A program made the position numbers and the translations under genes. This document shows, piece by piece, positions 43,200-55,100 of a stretch of 64,000 nt of DNA. The notes under the pieces are model-generated. The model was not told the origin of the DNA, did not search any database, and worked only from the letters and a program-made list of their open reading frames with translations. The DNA comes from Hydractinia symbiolongicarpus. Taxonomy: Eukaryota; Cnidaria; Hydrozoa; Anthoathecata; Hydractiniidae. The stretch covers positions 12,774,001 through 12,838,000 of the forward strand of contig NC_079884.1 in assembly GCF_029227915.1 (NCBI RefSeq), read 5' to 3'. Numbering within the stretch: position 1 is the first letter of the stretch; each line of letters starts with the position of its first letter.

Positions 43200-43380
43200 G
43201 TCAACATGATACGATCCATAATTTTGTTTGTTTCTCAGAATAAATACTTTAGGTGGTCACAGAGATTCTACGAACTTTATAAGCTGTTTTGGACTTCACA
43301 GAAACCGTTTTATGAATCCGTGAATTTTTTTGACGTCAAAAATGGTTTGCATAAATGAATTTTGAATTCGAAAATTAAGC
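43200..43380 (+). repeat. Dispersed repeat, copy C (partial)
   Basis: Shares AAGCTGTTTTGGACTTCAC and the TGACGTC block with copies A and B. Confidence 0.6.
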
Positions 43381-43514
43381 AAAATAAAAAGTTGAAAAAA
43401 TAAATTTTAGAAGGACAGTATTAGCAAAAGGAAAACATTCTCAACAAAAAAAAAATTCTTGCTTCTTGAATAATATAGATATTATCATGTCATGAACAAG
43501 CGAGTTTATTTTAG

Positions 43515-43550
43515 GCTACGTTTCGACAGCTAAAGCTGTCATCAGGAGAT
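43515..43550 (-). ncRNA. Hammerhead-ribozyme-core-like motif
   Basis: The minus strand reads CTGATGA, then a short hairpin with a TTTA loop (GACAGC/GCTGTC), then GAAACG. CUGAUGA and GAAA flanking a stem are the conserved hammerhead core, but the stem begins two bases too early or leaves two extra bases, and stem III and the cleavage site were not identified. Penelope-like and other retroelements of animals carry similar motifs. It may be a decayed copy. Confidence 0.3.
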
Positions 43551-44266
43551 AATTAGAGGACTGAAATCAACCAATCAGATAGCAGCAATTAAAGTAATTA
43601 TAAACTAATTAACTGTTTTACAATCTTATTATAATCTTTCCCTTACGTTTGTATCGAATTATTTTGCACTTTTTTCAAATATTTGCTTTCGGATAGCAAT
43701 ATTTGTGGAAGTTGTATTCTGCCTATATCATTTATGTTTTTTTCACTATCCTTACTGTCCAACCGGACTGTTGGTCTGTGATATTTTTATTTTCGCACTC
43801 AAAAATATAATCGTTTTTCCAGCTGTGGTACGCATTGTCTGTATCCGCGTTTTGGCGGTCACCTTACAAGCAAGATTTAGAGATGGCGGGCGAAAAAGAC
43901 ACAACGTTAAAGAAACTATTTTGTCGATAAAAGAAAAATTGTCAGAATAAAGTCTATTAATCTGGCTTAGCTTGATTGTTCAATATTGGCGAAAGACTTT
44001 TTATTTAGAAAATTAGAATTCATGAGCTCTAGCTAGTTAGCTGGGCTGTGTACTATATAATGTAGCTGCCCAGCTAGCTAACGTGACATCCTGAGACAGC
44101 TTTACTCCGACCACGTATTTATAAAGGACATATTATTATTAAATTGCTGTTATTTTCCAGGTGGGTGATTTTGTAAAGAACACGTTAGAAATTGTAGGAA
44201 AAGATCGGGATACTCTAGTTGCACACGAATTTTTCTAATAGAATGACAGGATGTAGTGCTAAATTT

Positions 44267-44694
<428 letters not shown>

Positions 44695-44751
44695 AATTTA
44701 AATTTTAAAATTTTAAATTTTTTAAATTTTTTTAAATTTTTTAAATTTTTT

Positions 44752-44883
<132 letters not shown>

Positions 44884-45010
44884 AAGCAAACACCATCTGG
44901 GAGAAAATATTAGCCTGACTAGACTTAAAGTTATCCATGCTTCTTATGACTTTTTTTCTGTTCAACTACAAGTTAAATTTCTCTGATTAGAGTAAAAAGG
45001 CGGGAACAAA

Positions 45011-45200
45011 TCTATCAAACTGTCTGTCAAATTGTCCGTCATACTCCATCAAACTGTCCGTCATACTCCATCAAACTGTCCGTCACACTCCATTAAATTG
45101 TCTGTCAAATTGCCTCTCAAACACCAACACATTGTCTGTCACACTGTCCGTCAAACTGTCTGTCAAGCATCATCAAACTGTCCGTCTAACCCCATTAAAT
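45011..45200 (+). repeat. Minisatellite of about 12-24 bp units (CATCAAACTGTCCGTC)
   Basis: CAAACTGTCCGTC, CAAATTGTCCGTC and related variants recur about ten times, with the longer unit CATACTCCATCAAACTGTCC repeated in the centre. Confidence 0.8.
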
Positions 45201-45251
45201 TATTCGAATGTTTAGTGACATGTGTTTGTCAAGCCTATCCTCTGGGTCTAA

Positions 45252-46439
45252 AGGCCGATACACACAAAAGAATATTCACATTTTAAATGTTCTTTTAATA
45301 TTCTTCTAATATTTTTTTTGGTAAATACAGGTAAAAATATAAAAATAATATTGTAACACCTCCCTACTAATTTCATATTCTTTCGTTATTTCTCAAACAT
45401 ATACACGGAAGATTGGTACAGTCAGAGTTCAGCTATGGATAACTTCAAGGAAGAAGCTGCTCTTCTTATTTCTATCATTGCTACTTGCAATAACGTTATT
45501 AAAAATAGTGAAAGAAAAAAAGCTTCTTAAAAAGCGCACAGTATGGGTTAAGATATGGTTAAGAAGAGATAGTGGCGTCATAGCCTAATTGTTTAGAGAT
45601 TTTGAAAGTTCTCGACGTTATTTAAGAATGAATACAGCAGCTTTTGAGGTGAGTATATTTCAGACGCATAGTACTTTTTTATCAATCTCGAATCCATGTT
45701 TCTTTATGTTCCATTATGGGTATGTGTGTCATTGGCAACCTCGAACCCAGGGCTATATGGCTCTTGAATGACCGTGAAAACGAGGTTACTTTGTTGGTTC
45801 AGGGTGTACATCCCTGCAAGGGGTAACACGAGAAAAAATTGCTATGTTATAACTCTATAATATTATATAAATTTCGAATCCATAAAATAACTATTTCACA
45901 GTTCATACTTGTTGTTTGTGCAGAAATATATAATACATCGAGAGAAATCTACTTGAAAGTTCCAAGTCCCAGGGAAGAATGGGAGGAGCACGAGCATGAA
46001 ACAAGGCGACGCTGGTAGTTTTCAAATTGCTTTGGTGCAGCTGACGGCGAACATGTTGCTATTATTCATCCAGCTGAAAGTGAATCAGATTTTTTTTTAA
46101 CTACAAAGTTTTTTTTTTATAGTGTTATTGGCACTTGTATATTATGAGTTTGGATTATCATTTCTCGTCATTTTTTAAAAAAACGCTGTGTTTATTACGG
46201 CTTTACTCAACAATAAGTGAAATTTCTAACAGCACAGCTTTTCATTTCATGTGGGTAATAGCGCAGTTTCGAAAAAAAAAGTGTCAATGACGTCATATTT
46301 CAATAGAAGTATGCTACTGCTGTATACAACAGGAATTTTTATTTTTCTACAAAATACACGGGAAAATAATGGAAGAATATTAATTTATATAATCTAACGC
46401 AAGTTATTTTTCTAATTATTCTTCTGTGTATATCGGCCT
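45252..46439 (+). mobile_element. PIF/Harbinger deletion derivative, 1,188 bp
   Basis: Ends AGGCCGATACACACAAAAGA and TATCGGCCT are inverted repeats (about 26 bp, imperfect), with TAA duplications at 45249-45251 and 46440-46442. The interior keeps relics of a transposase gene, so the element arose from an autonomous Harbinger. Confidence 0.8.
45435..46140 (+). pseudogene. Relic of a Harbinger transposase gene
   Basis: The first piece starts MDNFKEEAALLISIIAT and, after breaks, continues VWVKIWL and DFESSRRYLRMNTAAFE, with a splice donor GTGAGT. A second piece after an acceptor (tttgtgcag, about 45925) reads YLKVPSPREEW and FGAADGEHVAI; the D of AADGEH matches the first catalytic Asp of this family. 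Stops are frequent and the remaining catalytic domain is missing. A small MITE of the CCTCGTCCCCAG family (45736-45788) lies in the intron. Confidence 0.65.
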
Positions 46440-46820
46440 TAACATTTAAAGTTTAATCATATTTACATCAAGCTAATCCCGTTGTTTGATGAAAAAGTTT
46501 GACGCATTTTGCGGCCCCTTTAAGTCTAATATATGCTGAAGCCAATTTAGGCCATGGCTTATAAAAAGGTGCATGTTCTCCTGAATTTAAAGGGGTAAAC
46601 AATAACACTTATTTACATGGTTAGTTCAACATTCGTTTGGTAAGAATAATTTTACGTAAACTTTAATAAAATAAGGTTAAAAATTACAACAAGAATATAC
46701 AATTTCTTAAGAAAACTTAAACATTGTTTTCTCATGCAAATTTCTACCAAATTTCTAGCGAAAATTTAATTCCGCTATTAAGCAAAAACAGAAGCTATGC
46801 AAAAGAGATATCCGTGTGTG

Positions 46821-47050
46821 AAACAATTTAAACGGATTTTACCAAATTCCCTGCAATACACGAAGTTATCTATTCACATAGCATCGTGTGTGTTCAACTG
46901 AAACAATTTAAACGGATAAACGGATTTATATTCCCTGCAATACACGAAGATTTCTATTCACATAGCATCGTGTGTGTTCAACTGAAACAATTTAAACGGA
47001 AACGGATTTTTATTCCCTGCAATACACGAAGATTTCTATTCACATAGCGT
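46821..47050 (+). repeat. Tandem repeat, about 80-84 bp, 2.8 units
   Basis: Units start AAACAATTTAAACGGA at 46821, 46901 and 46985 and include CCCTGCAATACACGAAG and CACATAGCATCGTGTGTG. Confidence 0.9.
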
Positions 47051-47385
47051 TAGTCTCAACGCTGTTGGTACGCGAATACCTTGAAAACATAAACATCCTG
47101 CGGGAAGGTAGCTAAAAAATAACAAGCTTTAAAAAAATGGTTATACTTACCAGAACACTACGAGTATGTCGAGATAACAACAACGTATGGGTGAAGTTGT
47201 CCACCTGCATAAAATTGTTCACGTGATCTAATTAATTTAGGTCTCACTTACTAGTCTCACAGTTCCAGTTATATGTCATATTTGCTTAAAAACACGAAAT
47301 TTCCATGAAAAATAATAACTACTACAAAATTAAAACGATAAAAACGAACTATAAAATCATAATAAACAGTTTTTTACAATGCATT

Positions 47386-47454
47386 AGCCTGTGTGCCAAC
47401 AACAAGGATAATTACGTAATTAACGCTTATTTACAGCACCCTGGCACACAGGCT
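47386..47454. repeat. 69-bp element with 13-bp inverted ends
   Basis: AGCCTGTGTGCCA and TGGCACACAGGCT are exact complements 43 bases apart; probably a tiny MITE. Confidence 0.55.
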
Positions 47455-47784
47455 GTGATCTAACTATAAATTTATAATTAGTAAAAACATGGAAACAACT
47501 ATTTATAATTTGAGGTACCGTAAAGCAACAGAGGTTATACATATATACACCAAAACAAAATAAATTTGATTAAATGAGACAAAAGATAAGCGAGTCCGAA
47601 AAAGAAAAAAACCTCGCAACTTTAATGTCAAACGAAATAAACATCTGATGTTATATTACTAAATTATATTCCCAACTTTCTGCAGGCAATACGATATAGT
47701 TATCTAAACCAAGCAAAGCATATTCGACACTAACCCAAAGATAAAAGTAAAAAAAAACAATACAAATGCTTTACTTTATTGAAT

Positions 47785-47937
47785 ACTATCTCGCCCTCCT
47801 GGACCCAATATTGACTTTTTGTAAGTGCACTGTTCCAGCATGCGTGTCCATCAATGTAGCAGGAGGGCGAGAAGCTGAATTATTAGTCAACGGATAACCG
47901 AAGACTGTAGTTCGTTTTCTTGCAGTGACAACTGCTA
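47785..47937 (-). other. Exon-like segment with stop and poly(A) signal
   Basis: The minus strand has an acceptor (ctatag), about 50 open codons (VVTARKRTTVFGYPLTNN onward), a TAG and then AATAAA 8 bases later. It could be a terminal exon of an unknown gene or a 3'-UTR exon of the GPSM-like gene, whose stop exon ends at a donor. A second exon-like piece with good splice sites is at 47151-47204 (18 codons, FTHTLLLSRHTRSVL). Neither could be assigned. Confidence 0.3.
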
Positions 47938-49176
47938 TAGCAAATCAAAAAATTACAAAACAGAGTGATTAAATTGAGAAATAAATAAGAGCGTTTTCAT
48001 AACGAAAATAATTATACTTATGTACACATTAATTCTCATCATTATTTACCTACACCTAGGCTATTATATATATAGAACTATTAGTTAAATAATTTGTAGA
48101 CAAAGAGATGCCTTACCGACTCACACTTTGTCGACTCAGGGTGACTAAAATTTTGTTAGGCCCCGTATATAAAAGTGGCGAAAGATAGGGATGAGGGAGA
48201 ATCAGATTAACGAATTCTTAAATCATTAATTAAGGAAATGCCAAAAAACCTGACCTTCCGACACCTCATACAACACATATCAATCAGCGAATAAATTTTG
48301 TTTAGGTGAAAGAACTAAAATCGACGAATAAGTGTGTCACATGAAAACTTCGGTTCACAAAATTTGGGTCGATAAGGTAGTAAAAATTTCTTCACTAATA
48401 TTGACAGTTAGACAGTATACTGTTCCACGAGTAGCCACGCCCAAATTGAAGACGGCCACCATCTTTGCTTCGTTACATTATTACGGTTACGAGAAGTTAT
48501 GAACCATTTGAACTGTTGTTTCTATTAAGCGATTGATCGTTGAACGATTTTAGAGTAAACTGAGGGGTTCTGCATGCTTGTTGGTGGATAAGAATCCTTC
48601 GCCACGCATGTTAGAAGTATCCAAACATTAATTCGTTGTAGTAACGAAGGGTAACATTAATAGGACCTAATAACTATAAAAAAATAAAATTATAGTAAAC
48701 TCTAGTTAAGTGTCAATCTTGCCAGGATATCTTGAAAATGTTTTAAATACTTTCACAAATTTCAGTGTTCTATTTTCAGGCTCCTTTAAATTATTGCTTA
48801 ATAATTTCAAAGTTCTTAAGCGTGCAGACAAAAGTCCCTAAGTAGAATCAAAGCAAACGTAGAAAACAAAAACAAATATATAATTGCCAACCATTTCAAA
48901 TTATGGGAAGATACAGTTTTTAAAAAGGGTGCAAACACAACAAGATAATGAGATATGATTTAAATTGTTTTTAAAAATAATCATTTTGAGAGTTTTGCAG
49001 CGGATTTCTCTGAAAATTATGGTTTATACAGGGAAGAGCAGAGCAGACAATCCGGTTGCACAAAACACTAATGTAATAACAATAACCGAATACAATAACC
49101 GAATACATTTGTTGATACCCAAAAAACATATCTATAAACATAGAAAGATCAACATTTAAGGTACTTTTTACTTACA
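47938..49176. other. No assigned gene
   Basis: AT-rich DNA downstream of the GPSM-like stop codon. A minus-strand ATG near 48453 (MVAVFNLGVATRGTVYC) opens only a short frame. Otherwise nothing recognisable. Confidence 0.4.
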
Positions 49177-52100
49177 TTAAAAGCTGTGTTTTCGTGCATC
49201 AAAACTAACTCGTTGCGCATCGATTCGTTTCGATTGTAACCTTACGATTAGGTTAAAGAAATCTTCGTCAGGAACGGTTGGCCCACGCGGTACGGGTGGG
49301 AAATCGCATCGCTGATCGTTTATTCGTGTAGACTAAAATCAAAAGTTAAATATCTAATTTTACGGTTTTCAGATCATAACTTAACCTCCTTCAATGGTAA
49401 AGGTATATAAAGATATATAAATATATTACATCAATGCGTAAATTATAAAAGTGCATAAATTATTAAACTGCATAAATATAGAAGTGCATAAATTATAGAA
49501 GTGCATAAATTATAGAAAACATAAATTATAGAAGTGCATAAATTATAGAAATGCATAATTTCTATAATTATGAGATACAGAACATAATACGTAATGTAAT
49601 CTTTCTTAACGTGAATCAATATCTTGTTATTATAACATGGTTTCTACAAACCTGACTTCGCATCAGCATGTCAAGGAACTTATCATCAGGTATTTCTCTT
49701 TTTTCATTTTGATTCTGTAGAAGTCTCTCTTTAACTACAAAAATATAGAAAATTAAAATTATCTAATCTTAACCGTCTAATTTAATATCTACTTTTACAC
49801 AGAATTTCCATATATTTAGCAAACAGATGTAATAATCTTAGAAGCGGAGAATTGAATTATTGCGTATTATTGTGAGACAAGGCAGGTATCTCATTCCACA
49901 TAAAAGGAATTCACATGTAAATGTAAAAAGCATAAGCATTGAGAATAAACCTTGTTGATCTTACTAAAACCGTCATTATTGGCATTCGCGTCACGGTTTT
50001 CGACTTCATATATTACCGCTATCTCCAAATACCGGATTAAAATTATAAGTCACTCAGGTGCAAAAAGTTACACGAGTTGTTAATAATTACGCATGGTGCG
50101 TGCACCATTTATGGAAGCAAATAAGCAAGCGATTCACAAGAAACAGATCAGCCGCGCATATCTACGTGAATTGATCAGGGGAATTTGAAAAATAACGATA
50201 GCCAGCGTGAGACCTAATAACTGTAAACAAATGCAGATAATAAGGAAACATCACGGAATAATCAACCTTGCGGAGCAAGTCCAGGAAGTTCGGGAGGTGC
50301 GGAGCGCTGTTCATCCATACGGTCTCCTTGCATCTTTACAACCATATCCATAAAAGAGTCAGCGTTTACACTAACCGTTGGCGCTACCGGTTTTTTTGGC
50401 GCCACCGAAGTTGTATATTTCTTTCCACCAACCATATTTATGCGCATTGGAAACTCACAGCGTTGGTCGTTTAAACGTGAACTTTGGGACTTATAAAGTA
50501 AATCGAAAAAGTCTTCGCCTGGTCCTTCTTTTTTAACACCAGAGTTATTCCGCTGCTAGGAAATATAAATAAAAAATAAAAAAATTACTTAGACGTAGAA
50601 AAAGAAAGAAAACAAGAAACTGGAAGTAAAAATGAGAAAAAAAATGAACTCGAAGTAAACATAGTTGTCAAAGAGCACCTGCAAAAACATTACGATCGTA
50701 AATAAATAGAAATGGAAAATATATTTTTTTTATGGCAGCTTTGTTTTTGTTCCTCACAAGAATATAAACTCACAGTTTTTCTCTCTCCTCACTCCTATAT
50801 TATACCCCATCCCTAACCTAATTCTTTCGTTAATTTTTTCTGGCCTAACTTACATTTTTTTAACCTAATATTTTTTCCTGGTCTAACTCTTTAATTAGTT
50901 TTCCTTGGCCTAACTCTTTAAGCTACTCACCTGTTGCTCTATTAGCCCCACTGTTACATCAGACGAGTCTGTCCCTACCTAAACAAATTGAATAATCGAG
51001 ACTGTTACGAAGAAAAAAAGTGTTTAGCGCGTTGTGTGGTGCGGAGTTGTTATCATTTTCAGGTACACAAATATTTGAAAAGCACGGATAAAACATATTT
51101 CTGTAGAAACGCACAGAAACCATCTGGAGATAAGTCTGTTAGTTTTCACAGCTTAGCTCTAGTGATTTCAAACCTCAGAAAAAAATTGTTTACGGGAATT
51201 ATTCTAATGTTTTATTCTCAATTCAAGAAAGCTTTAAGCCGGACTTTCTACAAAATACAAAAGAAACAAAAATTCAAAAGAGGAATACGTAAAGCCACGA
51301 GTCAGTTTGTTACATAACTTCTGAAAGATTTTTATCCCCAATTTTTATCCCATATTTAATATATTTATAGACAGTACCAAGAAATATTTTTACTTACATA
51401 GTTTGCTCCATTACCTATAAGACAAAACAGAAAAATTAGCAGATATTAGAAATATACCAAAACTTTAAGGAATGAAATAGTTCTGTATTCAGAGTTGCTT
51501 TCATTGAAATATGAAACAACGAATTTCATTTACCAGGGCTAAATAATTTCTGCACATCGTCTGCCGATAAAGAAGATTCTCTAAAAAAAAGATTTAAAAC
51601 AAGATAAGTCGTTACAAGTCAAGTGTCGATAATTATATGGGATAATTAACAAGGTATATTGATGAAACAACCAAGATACCGTAAGGAGTAAATATTTGCG
51701 GGATAAAATTTAGGCCAAATTCGCGTTAATTAGCCGCAAAAATTTCTAGCGTTTCTAGTGATATCCGAAATTAAATTTCCACAAAAAGATTTCTTAAAAT
51801 TCCTAAAATTAAATTCCTGTGATTTTTTCTTTCAAAGAAATTTTTTTTTATTTTATATTAAATAAAATTAATGTTAATGCTTATTAAAACGTAATACACT
51901 TGTTTCATTCCGGCAACAGAAGGAAATTAGGGAGTCGATTTAAAAAGAAAACACATTTATTATCACTGCCTAGTTAAGTCCATTTGAAAAAATTTTTCTT
52001 TACATTTGAGAAAAACAAAAACTCTCTAATCTGAAGATCTCTGTTTGTATTGTATTTTTGTCTGGAAGATTTTTTTTCTTTTGCAAAGCTCCGGATAGTT

Positions 52101-55100
52101 GTCGTTGCCCTCAAACTCACAAGCTCCAGTTTTTGGTTGCTTTATAGCAACATCCAAGCCTTGCATAATTGTAATCCCCCCCCCTCCAACACACACCCCT
52201 AAATTAAATTATGCACTTATAGGTTAAATCACTCAGTTAAAGGCCAACAGTCTTTCTATTTTCGCGATTTTTCTGATCGCAAAATCATTAGTATGTTTCT
52301 GTAATGAAATGCTGAAGCTCTCCCCTTTCTTCAGGTCACAAAGTCTAACAGTAAAAGAAACAGCCATGCGGTTGAGCTTAGAGGTAACAATCTTTCACTC
52401 TTAAACCCATCTGCTGAGTTTTTAGAACTACGTCTTCGTTTGTAATTGAAAAAGAAGAATATGAGTGGGAAGAAGGTTTCGATAGAAACGTCTTTCAAAA
52501 TATTTTGATTGAAAGAAATAAAACGAAAATCCCACGCCGTGATATCTCAATTACAATTTAAATTTATGATAACAATCCGTATTAAAAAAAGGGGGTGGTT
52601 TAACGAAATACAAAAAAATGAGTAACAATTAACTTTTTTCCCTTTAATTTCTAAAGCAGTATGCAAGGTAATTCCAAACAAAAAAAAGCATGTTGTAACG
52701 ACTGAAAAAGTTTAATAAGATCACTCAGTAAAATAAATTTAAAGCAAATCAAAAAAGTTTTAGTTAAGAATCTCTAAAATCTCTACAAACACTTTTTTTT
52801 CAATTGGTGACATTAAATTCCTGCAAAAAAAATCTTCCCATAAAGTAACAAATGCCATACAAAACAATGTCAAAACTAAATGGTATTTTATTTTTCTTCA
52901 AATCTAATTTTAGGAGCATCCTTATGCATTGTCAGATCACACACTCAAAGACACAGAGCAGTTTTAAGAGGATATGATGATGTGTTTGTTTACTTGACCA
53001 CAAAAATCGTGCTGTCTGATGAGAGGAGACATAGTTGTCATATTATTCATACAGAATGTCTTACTTTCTAGTATCAAGACCAAGTACAGCTTTTAAATCG
53101 ACGATGTTCATTTCTGCTGTCAATTCACCAGTTCGATCACCCACCTAGATAAAAAAAAAATAAAAAAATTATTCAAGCTTAGTTTTACTTCATGCATAGC
53201 ATTATTTACTCAGAAAGCATGGTAGAGTAACCCGTACAACAAAAACCTCTAGTACAACAAAAATCCAAGCACACCCAATGAATAACACAAGATGTTTAAA
53301 TTTATGGATGTGCTTACCAGAAAATAAGGCTGAAAATGAAACTAGAATCCAGTTAATTAATAACAGGTCAAAATGCCTCACCTCCTTAGAGACAAATAAA
53401 TGTTTTTCTGCATATGTTAAAGCCTCACTATGCTGACCTAAAGCAGTATATGCATTGCCCAGACTCCAATATGCTCTGCCTTCGCCAACTCTAAAGTAAA
53501 AGATAAGTAGGCTCTAGAAAAAAATAATTTTTTTATTATTTTTTATTATTATTTTTCCCATAGATTTACAACGGAGGCAGATAGTATACAATAACAAGAA
53601 CTACAGAAATACATTGAAGAGTTTGAAGAGCATATACATTATAGCAAAGAGAGAGTTTAGTAGCTCAAAAAGTTACACAAAAGTGTGCTCCATACCACAA
53701 TAAAATATTTCAAATAATCCAGATACCGTAAAAAGCTTGTACAAACGCTCATACTAAAAAAAATACCCCACTTAGAGAAGCATTTATTTTTGAACTTCAA
53801 ATAGACGGTACATTAACAGCATAATTTAAAATATTCAAAATTTGAAGATTTAACTTTAATAAAAACTAGTCGTTAGCTTGCACAGGACTCCACCGGTTTG
53901 CCTATCATTTTATTCCACATATCTTAGCTCATTTCCTTTTCATGTATCCTAACATGACTATAAAATTGTGCCATAATAATCCAGGTATAAATATATGAAC
54001 AAACCTATCTTTCAGAGTTTTTGCAAAATTTAAATGTTCCAGATGATAATCGACTGCTAAATTGTATCTCTTTAATAATGTACATGTATTCCCTAGACTG
54101 TAACAAGCCTAAAACAAACACAGCATTTTATATATAAAAAAGAATAATAAAGCACACAGAGAAGGTTCAGGTAACTGTAGGCAAAAAACAAACATATGGT
54201 ATGAAAATTGAAACAATAAACAAATTTTCTAAACAAGGGGTCATTTTTTAAAGCGTTTTTTTAAGATCTAAGTTTTTTTTTTAAAAAAAAAAATATTTAG
54301 ATCATTGACTAGATAATTTTATATGCTTTTGGAATATAACTATGTTAATGCATTGACCACCATTCAATTTTAGTTTCACGATTTTTAATACATAGCACTT
54401 CTTTCCCTTACTCACACCTTAAGAATGATTTGGACACGTTTTTTATTTGAGAGTAGCTCCTTAGTCAAAAAAAAAATATCCGCAAAAAACAGCTTTTCAG
54501 TACAAAAAATAATATATATATATATATATATATTATAAATGTTATTAAAAGTATAAAATTATAAGAGTGTAAAATGCTGACCTGTGCTTCAATTGCTTTG
54601 TCATTCAGTTCTTGAGCTAACTCTTTTGTTTTTCTATTAATAAAACATACAAAACAAATTTTATTAAAACATTAAAGCTAACAGTGTTTTCTAATAATTT
54701 ACAAACACTGATGTTTAGGCAGCTTGGAAAAACTACTTTTTAAATAAATGGCTAAATTAACTACTTTTAATATATCTATTACAGCTAAGATTATCTATAA
54801 CAAAGGCATTTGACAGCTTAACCATACTTATAATATTCAACAGCTATTTCAAATTCACCAAGAAACACATGTGCATTTCCAAGATTACTAAATGCTCTTC
54901 TTTCAGCAGCTTTATCTTGAAATTCTCGAGCAATCAACAACCTCTAAAAGTAAGGTTGGATTTTTTCAACAACAATAAGGTAATAAGGTAATTCAGTAGT
55001 GAAGAAAAATAAACTAAATGAAAAATTGTTATTTGAATATATTTTATAAAAATTAACACAACAAAAGTTACGTTAGAAAAGATGTACAAAATTACAAACA

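Noticed and set aside
45011-45200. Possible CRISPR-like array
   Set aside because: Repeats are short, imperfect and without regular unique spacers; this is an animal minisatellite.
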